A stretch of DNA of 64,000 nt, taken from positions 1 through 64,000 of the forward strand of contig NZ_JAMBOS010000003.1 in the NCBI RefSeq assembly GCF_023715705.1. Reading direction: 5' to 3'. This document shows positions 53,078 to 62,182 of this stretch, one piece after another. Source of the DNA: Halalkalibacter oceani (lineage in GTDB: Bacteria; Bacillota; Bacilli; Bacillales; Bacillaceae_D). The notes beneath the pieces are model-generated. The model was not told the DNA's origin. It did not search any database and was given only the letters and a program-made list of their open reading frames with translations. How positions within the stretch are numbered: position 1 is the stretch's first letter; every line of letters starts with the position of its first letter. The translations under genes and the position numbers were made by a program.

Positions 53078-54088
53078 TTATTGAATGCCTTCGTGAATTT
53101 CTTTCACCATTTCCGCTACGGAGATTAAACCACCGCCGGACATATACCAGACACTTGGGTTCAGGAAGATAATGTTGTCGTTTTGCGCAGCATTTGTGCT
53201 GTTGACAATTTCATTATTGATTAACGGATTTTCGTTGCCTGCCTCATCAAGCGCCTGATCACGGTCGATTACGAATAGATAATCAGGATTTGTTTCGGCA
53301 ATGTATTCAAACGAAACGCTCATTCCGTGAGTCGAAGCCTCGATATTTTCATCAGCTGCCGGGATGCCGAATACATCGTGGAGAATTCCGAATCTTGAGC
53401 CGTTGCCGTATGCACTAATATTTCCGCTTGTCGTTAAGACGATAAGTCCAGTTCCATCCAACTCTGCAACATCTTCATTTAAAGCTGCAATCGCATCATT
53501 AATTTTTGTTAACTCCGCTTGTGCTTCTTCCTCTTTGTTGAAAATTTCTCCTAACAATTCAACGTTCTGGGTGAACGATTCCATGTAGTTCGTCGTATCC
53601 ACTCCGACAAAAATGGTAGGAGCGATTTCACTTAGTTCCTCATAAGCTTCAGACTGTCTGCCGGAGATGATAATCAGATCCGGGCTTAACCCATAAATTG
53701 TTTCGAAGTCTAGCTCTTTTAAGCTTCCGACATTTGTATATTCATCACCTTCATATTTTGATAAATAATCCGGCAAAGAGCTTCCTTTAGCGACACCCGC
53801 CACTTCGACTCCGAGTGTATCTAAAGTCTCAAGAGCCCCGTAATCAAAGACAACAACCGTTTCCGGTTCTTTCTGGACGATCGTTTCGCCAAGATCATGA
53901 GTAACTGTAATTTCAGCTGCTTCGGACTCTGCTTCTGCTCCGCTGCCGTCCTCTTCAGTCGCTTCTTCAGTTGTAGCTGGACTTTCCTCTTCGCCTGTAT
54001 CTGCGTCATTCGATGCGTCTGTTCCGCATGCGGCTAATGTGACAAGCAGAACGAGAAGAAGAATAAGAAAGGATAAGTATTTCTTCAT
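53078..54088 (-). CDS. yclQ: Petrobactin-type siderophore-binding lipoprotein (YclQ orthologue)
   Basis: This solute-binding lipoprotein has the signal MKKYLSFLILLLVLLVTLAA with lipobox LAAC and a long acidic linker. The body matches Bacillus YclQ closely: VVVFDYGALETLDTLGV, LSPDLIIISGRQSEAYEEL, APTIFVGVDTTNYMESF, STHGMSVSFEYIAETNPDYL. YclQ delivers ferric petrobactin and its precursors. A Fur box lies upstream. The permease and ATPase genes (yclNOP) are not adjacent, so the gene is an orphan here. Confidence 0.92.
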   Translation of the reverse strand: MKKYLSFLILLLVLLVTLAACGTDASNDADTGEEESPATTEEATEEDGSGAEAESEAAEITVTHDLGETIVQKEPETVVVFDYGALETLDTLGVEVAGVAKGSSLPDYLSKYEGDEYTNVGSLKELDFETIYGLSPDLIIISGRQSEAYEELSEIAPTIFVGVDTTNYMESFTQNVELLGEIFNKEEEAQAELTKINDAIAALNEDVAELDGTGLIVLTTSGNISAYGNGSRFGILHDVFGIPAADENIEASTHGMSVSFEYIAETNPDYLFVIDRDQALDEAGNENPLINNEIVNSTNAAQNDNIIFLNPSVWYMSGGGLISVAEMVKEIHEGIQ

Positions 54089-54201
54089 GTCATCTCACTC
54101 CTAATTATATAGTTTATCTATTTTTAAATTATGTAGCATAATTTAAAACCTGGCGTGATCCAATAAGTTTGCTGACTAAACAGAAAACGACCATAAACAA
54201 A

Positions 54202-54222
54202 TGATAACAATTATCATTATCA
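54202..54222. promoter_or_regulatory. Fur box upstream of yclQ
   Basis: TGATAACAATTATCATTATC fits overlapping Fur half-sites on both strands, about 115 bases before the yclQ start. Confidence 0.78.
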
Positions 54223-54348
54223 TAAGTCAAGAGAGAAATGGAAAAAAGCTGTTTGATCACGATGTTGACGCAACCAGTCGATCGGCATATAATTAACACA
54301 ATTATTTGAAAAAGGATGCTGTGTAACAGACGATATTTCGGTTTCCTA

Positions 54349-54366
54349 ATGTTTCATGTGAAACAT
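54349..54366. promoter_or_regulatory. parS-like palindrome
   Basis: ATGTTTCATGTGAAACAT is a perfect 18-bp palindrome. Its core TGTTTCATGTGAAACA differs from the Bacillus Spo0J/ParB site TGTTNCACGTGAAACA at one central base. It could be a chromosomal centromere-like site, or an operator for the BenE gene 50 bases downstream. Confidence 0.5.
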
Positions 54367-54415
54367 GATAATGGGATAGAAAGTCGAACTTTCAACAGAG
54401 TAGGGAAGGGTTTTT

Positions 54416-55648
54416 ATGGCTGGATTGAATGCTTTTTTTGGACGTAAGAATAACACGAATCCATTTACAGATTTTAACGGAAAAAATATAACAGCGGGCT
54501 GTGTGTCCGGACTGCTGGCGATTATCAGTGTGCCTGTTATTATCCTCCAGGCGGCTGAAAACGGTGGCTTCACAAATGCGCAAACGATTTCATGGATGCT
54601 GACGATGTACATTTTTGGCGGACTGTTCAGCGTGTTAATTCCTCTTTATTACCGGATACCGATTGTCGGGGCCAGTTCCATCACGGGAGTCGCCTTTTTA
54701 GCTACGGTCACGTCGCAATTTTCGTATCACCAGCTTGTTGGAGCTTATGTCCTGACCGGCCTCTTAATGCTTATTGTCGGTTATTTCGGCTTTTTTAAAA
54801 AGCTGATTGATTATGTGCCGAAGGAAATTATTGCCGCGATGCTTGCCGGTATGATTATGAAGTACATGACAAATTTCATTGTTTCGATTAGCCAGATGGC
54901 GCTTATCGGAATTCTCTCACTGCTTGTGTTTTTTGTTTTCAGTTATAAGAAGATGAAGGTTCCGCCTTTAATCGCCGCCGTGGCGACGGCCTTTATTCTG
55001 CTGCTCGTAACCTATCCGCTCCAAGTGAGCGGAGGAGCCTCGGCTTTTGTTTTACCAACTGTTCAAATGCCGGTTTTCAGCGTCTTAGGATTTTTATCAG
55101 TGGCGATTCCGCTGGCTTTACTAATTTTAAGTAACGATGCTGCTGTCGGAATTGGCGCGGTTGAACAGAATGACTACCGTCCACCGGTTAATCAATTGGT
55201 CTCACTTGGCGGTGTATTTACGATTTTCGCCGGCTTCTTCGGTGGAATCAGTGCCAATGTAGCCGGAATGATGTCGGCGATTTGTTCTGATGAGGAGGCG
55301 GGACCTTTTGAGAAGAGGTATATCGGTGCTGTCATCTCGGGTCTGATTTTGATTGCCTTCGGTCTTCTTTCCTGGAAGCTTGTTCCGTTTATTCAAGCTT
55401 TACCTGCTAATTTTGTCGCGATATTAGTTGGTCTTTCACTGCTCGGTGTATTCGCAAACAGCCTGCACACCAGCTTTTCGAAGCCGCAGCTGAAAATGAG
55501 CGCTGCTTTTGCTTTTATTATCGCAGCCTCCGGCATTACATTGTTTAATATTAGCGCTCCGGTCTGGTCGTTGCTTGTTGGAACGTTCATAGCCCGAAAA
55601 ATCGAGACGAAGCGGGAGAAGGCGGAACTGAATAAGCGAACCGCCTAG
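54416..55648 (+). CDS. benE: Benzoate/proton symporter family protein (BenE)
   Basis: This membrane protein of 410 residues has about twelve helices. It begins NPFTDFNGKNITAGCVSGLL and has the family segments PIVGASSITGVAFLATV and GGVFTIFAGFFGGISANVAG. BenE members are linked to benzoate uptake, but the substrate in Bacilli is unproven. The gene stands alone and no benzoate-degradation genes are nearby. GGGAAGGG precedes the ATG. Confidence 0.85.
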   Translation: MAGLNAFFGRKNNTNPFTDFNGKNITAGCVSGLLAIISVPVIILQAAENGGFTNAQTISWMLTMYIFGGLFSVLIPLYYRIPIVGASSITGVAFLATVTSQFSYHQLVGAYVLTGLLMLIVGYFGFFKKLIDYVPKEIIAAMLAGMIMKYMTNFIVSISQMALIGILSLLVFFVFSYKKMKVPPLIAAVATAFILLLVTYPLQVSGGASAFVLPTVQMPVFSVLGFLSVAIPLALLILSNDAAVGIGAVEQNDYRPPVNQLVSLGGVFTIFAGFFGGISANVAGMMSAICSDEEAGPFEKRYIGAVISGLILIAFGLLSWKLVPFIQALPANFVAILVGLSLLGVFANSLHTSFSKPQLKMSAAFAFIIAASGITLFNISAPVWSLLVGTFIARKIETKREKAELNKRTA

Positions 55649-55678
55649 CGGTGCGACCGTTTCGGGTCTTGTGTATGG

Positions 55679-55725
55679 GGAGATGTCATAAAAAGGTTTT
55701 CACCTTTTTTGACATCTCCTCTTTG
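55679..55725 (+). terminator. Terminator of benE
   Basis: GGAGATGTC and AAAAAGG pair with CCTTTTTT and GACATCTCC, followed by TCTTTG. Confidence 0.75.
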
Positions 55726-55750
55726 TTTTAGCAGCTGGCAAAACGGGTAC
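55725..55750 (+). promoter_or_regulatory. SigB-type promoter of the catalase gene
   Basis: GTTTTA at 55725-55730 and GGGTAC at 55745-55750 are separated by 14 bases, close to the general-stress consensus GTTTAA-N12-15-GGGTAT. Catalase KatE of Bacillus is a known SigB target, which supports the reading. Confidence 0.65.
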
Positions 55751-55784
55751 TCAACCTGCAAAGCGTGCTAAAGGAGGAAAAGTG

Positions 55785-57824
55785 ATGAGTAACAAACGGA
55801 ACAAAAAAGATGAACAGCTGGAGCAGTTTCGCGTTGAAGATGAAGGCAAAAAGCTGACGACGAATCAGGGGTTGAAAGTGGCTGAAGACGAATTCTCTCT
55901 GAAAGCGGGAGAACGGGGACCGACATTAATGGAGGACTTTCATTTCCGTGAAAAGATGACACACTTCGACCATGAGCGCATTCCGGAGCGGATCGTACAC
56001 GCCCGCGGCTTTGCGGCTCACGGGGAGTTTCAAGTATATGAATCAATGAAAAAATATACGAAAGCGAAATTCCTGCAGGACCCAGCAGTGAAGACACCGG
56101 TTTTCGTCCGGTTTTCGACCGTTGCCGGTTCCAAGGGCTCTGCGGAAACGGTCCGTGACGCGCGCGGCTTTGCGACAAAATTTTATACCGAGGAAGGAAA
56201 TTATGATTTAGTCGGAAATAACATTCCGGTTTTCTTCATCCAGGATGCGATGAAGTTTCCTGATTTGATTCACGCCGTGAAGCCGGAGCCGCATAACGAG
56301 ATGCCGCAGGCCGCTTCGGCGCATGATACCTTTTGGGATTTCGTCGCCAACAATCAGGAGTCGGCGCATATGGTGATGTGGGCGATGTCGGACCGCGCCA
56401 TTCCGCGCAGTTTTCGGATGATGGAAGGCTTCGGTGTCCACACCTTCCGTTTTGTGAACGAGGAGGGCGAGGCGTTTTTTGTGAAGTTCCATTGGAAGCC
56501 GGTACTCGGTACGCATTCGCTTGTCTGGGATGAAGCTCAAAAAATTTCAGGGAAGGACCCGGATTTTCACCGCCGTGATTTATGGGAGTCGATTGAAAAT
56601 GGCGATTACCCGGAATATGAGCTGGGCGTCCAAATTGTCGAGGAAAAGGACGAATTCTCTTTCGACTTCGACATTCTTGATCCAACGAAGATCTGGCCGG
56701 AAGAGGACATCCCCGTCAAAATCATCGGCAAGCTGACATTGAACCGCAACGTTGATAATGTCTTTGCGGAAACGGAGCAGGTCGCCTTCCATCCAGGCCA
56801 TGTCGTGCCAGGCATTGATTTCACAAATGATCCGCTGTTGCAGGGACGATTATTTTCCTATACGGATACGCAGCTTATCCGGTTAGGTGGGCCGAATTTC
56901 CATGAGCTGCCGATCAACCGCCCGGTCTGTCCGTTCCATAATAATCAGCGTGATGGCTATGGCCGACAGACGATCAACAAGGGACAGGTCAGCTACCATA
57001 AAAATTCTCTCGCCGGGAACACGCCGGCGCCGGCAAGCGAGGAAGAGGGTGGCTATGTTCACTATCAGGAAAAGATAGATGGGCGCAAAATCCGGGCGCG
57101 CAGCGAAAGCTTTAAGGATCATTTCTCACAGGCGACGTTATTTTGGAACAGCATGAGCGAGCCGGAGAAGCAGCATATTATTGAGGCGTTCAGCTTTGAG
57201 CTTGGAAAAGTGAAGAGCAAATCGATCCAGCGGCAGGTCGTCGAGATGTTTGCCAATGTCAGCCTTGATCTGGCAAAAGGCTTTGCCGCCGCGATTGGAG
57301 TCGAAGCTCCGCAAGGCGGAGGCTCCTCTGTCACGAAGTCATCACCGGCTTTAAGCCAGGAGAACACGAGAAAAAAGGTCGATACACGTAAAGTCGGCGT
57401 CATTATTAATGATGGCTTTAATGGCCAGGCAGTAACGGCTGTGCTTGACCGCTTAAAGCAGGCGGGTGCGAAGCCGGAGATTGTCAGTGACCGGCTTGGA
57501 AAGAAAACAGGCTCGGACGGCAGTGAGCTGGAAGTGGATCATACATTCTTGACCGGGGAGTCGCTAATGTTCGATGCACTTTATCTGGTCGGAGGTGACA
57601 AGGTCGACCGCTCGTTTATTAAGGACGCCTTGTATTTCCTCCATGAAGCGTATGATCACTTTAAGCCGATCGGCGCGACCCATCAGGGAACGATGTGGGT
57701 GAAAGAAGCCGGAATGGAGAATAGTCCGGGCGTCATCTCCGCTGATCAGAATATCGAGACGTTTATTACGCAGTTTCTTGAAGCAATCGCGGCTCACCGG
57801 CATTGGAATCGTCAGGTGAAATAA
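55785..57824 (+). CDS. katE: Large-subunit catalase (KatE/HPII type)
   Basis: This clade 2 catalase of 679 residues splits hydrogen peroxide. The active-site His is in ERIVHARGFAAHGEF, the Asn in YDLVGNNIPVFFIQD and the haem-ligand Tyr in RLFSYTDTQLIRLGG. The C-terminal extra domain has a flavodoxin/GATase-like fold (KVGVIINDGFNGQAVTAVLD, DALYLVGGDKVD), which is diagnostic for large-subunit catalases. ATG 55785 follows AAAGGAGG; the preceding GTG is less suited. A SigB-type promoter points to general stress control. Confidence 0.94.
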   Translation: MSNKRNKKDEQLEQFRVEDEGKKLTTNQGLKVAEDEFSLKAGERGPTLMEDFHFREKMTHFDHERIPERIVHARGFAAHGEFQVYESMKKYTKAKFLQDPAVKTPVFVRFSTVAGSKGSAETVRDARGFATKFYTEEGNYDLVGNNIPVFFIQDAMKFPDLIHAVKPEPHNEMPQAASAHDTFWDFVANNQESAHMVMWAMSDRAIPRSFRMMEGFGVHTFRFVNEEGEAFFVKFHWKPVLGTHSLVWDEAQKISGKDPDFHRRDLWESIENGDYPEYELGVQIVEEKDEFSFDFDILDPTKIWPEEDIPVKIIGKLTLNRNVDNVFAETEQVAFHPGHVVPGIDFTNDPLLQGRLFSYTDTQLIRLGGPNFHELPINRPVCPFHNNQRDGYGRQTINKGQVSYHKNSLAGNTPAPASEEEGGYVHYQEKIDGRKIRARSESFKDHFSQATLFWNSMSEPEKQHIIEAFSFELGKVKSKSIQRQVVEMFANVSLDLAKGFAAAIGVEAPQGGGSSVTKSSPALSQENTRKKVDTRKVGVIINDGFNGQAVTAVLDRLKQAGAKPEIVSDRLGKKTGSDGSELEVDHTFLTGESLMFDALYLVGGDKVDRSFIKDALYFLHEAYDHFKPIGATHQGTMWVKEAGMENSPGVISADQNIETFITQFLEAIAAHRHWNRQVK

Positions 57825-57831
57825 GTCCGGA

Positions 57832-57880
57832 AGAGGCTGGGCAAAAGGTACAAAACTACCTTTATCCCGGCCTCTTCATT
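57832..57880 (+). terminator. Terminator of katE
   Basis: GAGGC, GGG and AAGGT segments pair with ACCTT, CCC and GCCTC, followed by TTCATTTT. Confidence 0.7.
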
Positions 57881-57938
57881 TTGTCTGTCATCCCCTTTGC
57901 AACAGTATGATATCGTAATAGAAAGGGGAGGGATAATC

Positions 57939-58244
57939 TTGAAAATCCTTTTAAAGCTAGTTTGTATGCTGCTGCCCGTCGCCCTTATCTTTGGTTGTGG
58001 GTCATCGAATACATTCGAGGGCACGATTGTAGTGAAGCATGAGAATCGTATTTCAGTTGAAAATGAACAGCAGGAACGGTTTTCCTTTCATATCGGCCCA
58101 GACGCCGTGATCCGCAACAACCGGCAAGTGGTGGAGATTGATTCTCTCGCGGAAGGAATGAAAGTAAAGGTTACGCACTCCGAAAACGTGAACGCTTCCA
58201 ATCCACCGGGTGCGTCAGCCCTTAAAATTGAAATAAAGCAATAG
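57939..58244 (+). CDS. Small lipoprotein of unknown function
   Basis: This protein of 101 residues starts at TTG 57939 after GGGGAGGG. The signal peptide MKILLKLVCMLLPVALIFGC ends in a lipobox, so it is membrane-anchored outside the cell. The mature part is a small beta-rich domain (TFEGTIVVKHENRISVENEQ, then AEGMKVKVTHSENVN) of the DUF3221-like or OB-fold-like type; the family is not certain. A decayed tandem copy follows. Confidence 0.7.
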   Translation: MKILLKLVCMLLPVALIFGCGSSNTFEGTIVVKHENRISVENEQQERFSFHIGPDAVIRNNRQVVEIDSLAEGMKVKVTHSENVNASNPPGASALKIEIKQ

Positions 58245-58256
58245 CAGTTCTTTGGC

Positions 58257-58287
58257 CTATCTCACTCGGGTGAGATAGCTTTTTTTG
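58257..58287 (+). terminator. Rho-independent terminator
   Basis: CTATCTCAC pairs with GTGAGATAG, followed by CTTTTTTT. Confidence 0.88.
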
Positions 58288-58336
58288 TTACACGGCAAGA
58301 TTATGGTACCGTTAAAGAAAAAAAGGCGGGATGGTG

Positions 58337-58640
58337 TTGAGGGCTCTTTTGTTATCTGATGTTTTTCATACTGCTTTCGGTTGCGGGCACAAATACATTC
58401 GAGGGTACGATTGTAGAGAAGCAGGAGGAGCGTATTTTAGTTGAAAATGAACAACAACAGAAACGGTTTTCCTTTTATTGTGGCCCAGACGCCGTGATCC
58501 GCAGCAATTAGCAAGTGGTGGAGGCTGATTCTCTTGCCGAAGGAATGAAGGTCGCTGTTAAACATTCCGACAATGTAGAAACCTCTGACCCTCCAAGAGC
58601 GTCGACAATTAAAATTACGGGACGGATTAACGTACATGTT
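58337..58640 (+). pseudogene. Decayed tandem copy of the small lipoprotein gene
   Basis: The sequence is clearly homologous to the gene at 57939-58244: TNTFEGTIVEKQEERILVEN, then AVIRSN, an in-frame TAG at 58509-58511, then QVVEADSLAEGMKVAVKHSD. The signal-peptide part is in a different frame. It is a tandem duplication broken by a frameshift and a stop. The open frame from 58515 that runs into the desaturase is an artefact of this relic. Confidence 0.82.
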
Positions 58641-58775
58641 CGAATCATGCATAATTTTGTCACGAAAAATGGCTTACTTTTTCTCTCCAGATCAACTATA
58701 CTTAAACTAGAGAATAGATCTGGCTCAATTCGGAATCCATTCTTTGTTCAAATTCTCGAAGAGAGTAGGTCGTCT

Positions 58776-59798
58776 ATGAATAACCAAAAAAAAGCGAAAG
58801 AAAATCTTAGAAAGAATATCGTACCGTTTGAAAAATCAAATACGAAAGCTAGCGTATTGCAATTGATAAATACAATGGTGCCCTTTGTGGTACTGTGGTT
58901 TTTGGCTTACTTATCCCTCTCCGTTTCCTACTGGCTCACATTGGCGATCGCCATCCCGACAGCAGGCTTACTTGTCAGAATTTTTATTATCTTCCATGAT
59001 TGTTGTCACCAGTCCTTTTTTTCCAACCGTAAAGCAAATACGATTGTCGGAACGATCACCGGTATTTTGACGTTCACCCCGTTCCACCAATGGCGTTATA
59101 CTCATAATGTTCACCATGCGACGAACGGAAAGCTCGATAATCGCGGTGTGGGGGATGTCTGGACGATGACGGTGGAGGAATATGTAGCGGCTTCCCGTTT
59201 GAAGAAGCTGATGTACCGCCTTTATCGCAATCCTGTTTGCATGTTTGGCATCGGACCATTTTATATTTTCCTGATTGATTACCGGTTCAACCGTTCGGGC
59301 GCGCGTATGAAAGAACGTCTTAACACGTATTTGACGAATGGTGGCATTGCCGCGCTCATTGTTGGACTGTCCTTTTTGATCGGCTGGCAGCAATTTTTGC
59401 TCGTGCACGGTCCCATCTTTTTCTTTTCGGCTGCTGCCGGCATTTGGTTATTTTATGTCCAGCATCAGTTTGAAGATTCCTATTTTGAACGCAATGACAA
59501 ATGGGATTATATTAGAGCGGCTGTGCACGGAAGCTCCTATTACGAACTGCCGCACGTCCTCCGCTGGATGACGGGCAATATTGGCTACCACCATGTGCAT
59601 CATCTTAGCCCAAAGCTGCCAAACTATCATTTGCAAAAGGTGCATACGGCCATTCCCGATTTGCAAAAGGTGACGACGATTAATTTGCTGACGAGTCTTA
59701 GATCATTGCATCACCGTTTGTGGGATGAAGAGAACCGAACATTTGTCAGCTTTGGTGAATTAAAAAGACGAGAGCGGGCAAGGAAAAAGGCGAGCTGA
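58776..59798 (+). CDS. des: Acyl-lipid fatty acid desaturase
   Basis: This membrane di-iron desaturase of 340 residues introduces a double bond in lipid acyl chains. The three histidine boxes are present: HDCCH at residues 74-78, HNVHH at 110-114 and HHVHH near the C-terminal third (NIGYHHVHHLSPKLPNYH). Hydrophobic pairs flank the boxes. It resembles Bacillus Des, which is induced by cold through DesK/DesR; no such sensor genes are in the window. ATG 58776 (MNNQKKAKEN) is chosen because the upstream open frame is pseudogene sequence. Confidence 0.9.
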   Translation: MNNQKKAKENLRKNIVPFEKSNTKASVLQLINTMVPFVVLWFLAYLSLSVSYWLTLAIAIPTAGLLVRIFIIFHDCCHQSFFSNRKANTIVGTITGILTFTPFHQWRYTHNVHHATNGKLDNRGVGDVWTMTVEEYVAASRLKKLMYRLYRNPVCMFGIGPFYIFLIDYRFNRSGARMKERLNTYLTNGGIAALIVGLSFLIGWQQFLLVHGPIFFFSAAAGIWLFYVQHQFEDSYFERNDKWDYIRAAVHGSSYYELPHVLRWMTGNIGYHHVHHLSPKLPNYHLQKVHTAIPDLQKVTTINLLTSLRSLHHRLWDEENRTFVSFGELKRRERARKKAS

Positions 59799-59825
59799 TC
59801 TGACTTTTTGAGAGAAAGTCAAGGA

Positions 59826-59868
59826 AGCCTGAGAAAAGAGCTGATGCCTTCGTTCTCAGGCTTTTTTT
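59826..59868 (+). terminator. Terminator of des
   Basis: AGCCTGAGAA pairs with TTCTCAGGCT, followed by TTTTTT. Confidence 0.88.
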
Positions 59869-59909
59869 CATTTTGCGAGGGGAGCAATCTTGCCGAAGGA
59901 GGATGCCTT

Positions 59910-60314
59910 ATGGAAGGAAAACGGTTATTTTTTGATTCGGTGTTCACATCTTTGTTAGTGAGTGTCATTGTTGCAATTTCGGTTAAGGTCATTATGGCCT
60001 ATGAATGGAAGCGCAGCCCGATAGGATTCGATTTTGAATGGCTGATTGTTTTTACCGCATTTGCCGTCTGCTTCTTCGGCCTCTCAGTGTTCGCCGCGCC
60101 TCTGTACTATTGTATTAGAAAATTACCGCTCCGCCCTTTTTTAAAGATCGCCATTTTTAATAGTATTGGCATTCTGTTTGTTTCGGTCAGCTTTTTGAAT
60201 GCGAAAATGATCGGCGACGTCATTTTCCTGTCCTTTTTAGCTGCTATCCCTTTGTTTACGCTAATGTCCGAATGGGTGAGTCGCTTTCAGCAATTGAATC
60301 ATGTGCCGGAGTGA
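59910..60314 (+). CDS. Small four-helix membrane protein
   Basis: This protein of 134 residues starts at ATG 59910 after AAGGAGG. Four hydrophobic helices are seen (SLLVSVIVAISVKVIMAY, WLIVFTAFAVCFFGLSVFAA, IFNSIGILFVSVSFL, VIFLSFLAAIPLFTLM). The family is not recognised. It lies between two terminators as a single-gene unit. Confidence 0.6.
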   Translation: MEGKRLFFDSVFTSLLVSVIVAISVKVIMAYEWKRSPIGFDFEWLIVFTAFAVCFFGLSVFAAPLYYCIRKLPLRPFLKIAIFNSIGILFVSVSFLNAKMIGDVIFLSFLAAIPLFTLMSEWVSRFQQLNHVPE

Positions 60315-60331
60315 GCTATCCGGTCAGGCTT

Positions 60332-60371
60332 AAAACAGGAGCATGAGAACAATTTCTCTGCTCCTGTTTTT
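60332..60371 (+). terminator. Terminator after the membrane protein gene
   Basis: AAAACAGGAGC pairs with GCTCCTGTTTT, followed by TAAT. Confidence 0.78.
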
Positions 60372-60438
60372 AATAGGCTTTGAAACCCGCTTCGGGATGA
60401 ACTTATAAAACCAAGCGCAGACTCCGCATACTGACTTC

Positions 60439-60482
60439 GAGCTTAAGAAAAAAGATAAAAGCAAACCTTTTTTCTCAAGCTC
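60439..60482 (-). terminator. Terminator of the alpha/beta hydrolase gene
   Basis: GAGCTT-AAGAAAAAAG pairs with CTTTTTTCT-AAGCTC with small bulges and overlaps the end of the minus-strand hydrolase gene. Confidence 0.55.
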
Positions 60483-61285
60483 TATAAAACCCGTTTGAAG
60501 AATGCCTTTACCGGGTCGAGTAGCTTGAAAGGTTCGTGCTTTACTCCCGGCACCTCAACATATTCGACCTCGATCGAGTGAGCTTGATAGTTGTCTCGTA
60601 AGGCTTTCAGGCGTTCGATGCGGGTGTCGCCAATCTGGCTCGTATCCAGTGTTGCTGGCGCGTTGGAGAGCGGCTTGGCGACACCGTGATCTTCACTGCC
60701 GACAACGAGCTGCACCGGTACTTTCGTTAATTGGGCGAGATCAATCGGCTGACCGAAGCGCTCTTCGAAATCCTGAATGCCGGCATACCACCGCTTTGAC
60801 TCGTCGAGGTATGTAAGGCGGCCGGGTGCGCCGATTGAAAGACCGAGCAGTTTATCGGGGTGGAGGTAGTAGAAACGGTGAACGAACTGGCCGCCGCCGG
60901 AGAAGCCGTGGAGGAGAAATTTATCCTTGGCGATCGTATATTTGGAAGCGATTTCATCAATCATCGCCAACAGTACATGGTCGAAGCGGATGTCATGAAA
61001 GGCGATGAATTTATAATTGTCGGTATCGTCCGGTTCAATGATGCCGGATGGAAAGAGCGGCGCTAAAATGATCGTATCTGTTTCTTCGGCGAAGTCTTTA
61101 AAAGAGCCTCTGAATTTTTGCGCGGCGCGTTCATCGCCGTGAACGATGACAGCCAACGAATAGGTGGTGCCTTCATCACGCTTTGGGATATAGGCATAGT
61201 AGGAAAAACGCTGGTCATATTGACAGGCAAAAAGACTAACAGAGCCATACTTGTTACTGTAGACAGGTGTCGTTTGATTACTCAT
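60482..61285 (-). CDS. Alpha/beta hydrolase, poly(3-hydroxybutyrate) depolymerase/esterase-like
   Basis: This hydrolase of 267 residues has the nucleophile elbow KFLLHGFSGGGQFVHRF, an acid region VQLVVGSEDHGV and the catalytic His in VPGVKHEPFKLLDP. The N-terminus (YYAYIPKRDEGTTYSLAVIV) is typical of soluble esterases with an open lid. No signal peptide is seen, so it is cytoplasmic. The substrate is unknown. It is next to the urease accessory operon but probably independent. Confidence 0.78.
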   Translation of the reverse strand: MSNQTTPVYSNKYGSVSLFACQYDQRFSYYAYIPKRDEGTTYSLAVIVHGDERAAQKFRGSFKDFAEETDTIILAPLFPSGIIEPDDTDNYKFIAFHDIRFDHVLLAMIDEIASKYTIAKDKFLLHGFSGGGQFVHRFYYLHPDKLLGLSIGAPGRLTYLDESKRWYAGIQDFEERFGQPIDLAQLTKVPVQLVVGSEDHGVAKPLSNAPATLDTSQIGDTRIERLKALRDNYQAHSIEVEYVEVPGVKHEPFKLLDPVKAFFKRVL

Positions 61286-61381
61286 TGAAAAGTCCCCTTC
61301 ACTTTAGCGATTTTGGAAAAAATAAGTGCCTCACCACTTATTTTATCACTATCCGTAAAGGGGGTGAGTGTCTTTTATCGA

Positions 61382-62182
61382 TTATGAGTTGCTAATGTGC
61401 TGAAAAAAGCTATCCATGTGCGCTTTCAACAGGCACAGGTCACGGCTTAACCAGCGGGCATGAAAGCCGAGCGGATCAAGCGAGGTCACCGCAAAGCGGC
61501 AATCTCGATCAACGGGACAAGCCTCCTGAAGTGTGGCTGCTGCTTCGTCAAAGTCCGGGGAAACGAACCAGGCGCTCCCGTAGTAATAGTCATCGAGCAT
61601 GCCTATCTGCGGTTCGGCGTCCGGTTGGAAGCGAAGCCGGTCGTAGGCGATCTGCCGGCCTTCGTAAACAACCGACAGCTTTGAATCGAGTGACTCATAC
61701 TGAAAGCTTTCAGCGTGCTCGAGCCGCCCAGGCGACATAATCTCAGCAAAATAGCAGGTGGAGCTGGAATCAAGCGCGATCTCGATCGTTTGTACGAATC
61801 GTGAGCCGGCAAATGGGATCGTCGTTTCCGGATGCCAGTAGAGGCTGCTGTTTCCCCTGATATCAAAGCTCAGGCTTTGTTTGCTCACTTCTCCGGCAAG
61901 CCGGGCCGGGTAAATTTTCGTTGAAGACTGCTGGATCAGATGAACCTTGGCGCCAGCGGAGGCCGAGATCGTCATCCGGTTCTCATCGCCACTCGCAATA
62001 CCGCCTGATGTGTCGACCAAATAAACAGTTGCCGCCCCGTCATCATCACGGTAAAGAGCGCGGCCCGCTTTGAGTGGCGGCAGCTGGTAGCAGCTCATCA
62101 TTCTCGTTTTGCCGCGATGGTGGGTGAAGCTCAGGTCAAGCCGACCTTGCAGCGTCTGAAAGGCGGCAGTGGCAGTGCTCAT
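61382..62182 (-). CDS. ureD: Urease accessory protein UreD (UreH)
   Basis: UreD is the scaffold that holds apo-urease with UreF and UreG during nickel insertion. The family blocks are [40 protein letters not shown] and [12 protein letters not shown]. The length of 266 is normal. Its ATG overlaps the ureG stop by four bases. It is the last gene of the minus-strand urease unit. Confidence 0.92.
   Translation of the reverse strand: MSTATAAFQTLQGRLDLSFTHHRGKTRMMSCYQLPPLKAGRALYRDDDGAATVYLVDTSGGIASGDENRMTISASAGAKVHLIQQSSTKIYPARLAGEVSKQSLSFDIRGNSSLYWHPETTIPFAGSRFVQTIEIALDSSSTCYFAEIMSPGRLEHAESFQYESLDSKLSVVYEGRQIAYDRLRFQPDAEPQIGMLDDYYYGSAWFVSPDFDEAAATLQEACPVDRDCRFAVTSLDPLGFHARWLSRDLCLLKAHMDSFFQHISNS

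Noticed and set aside
58515-58775. N-terminal extension of the desaturase
   Set aside because: This stretch is the tail of the decayed lipoprotein copy plus intergenic DNA; homologous desaturases start near 58776.
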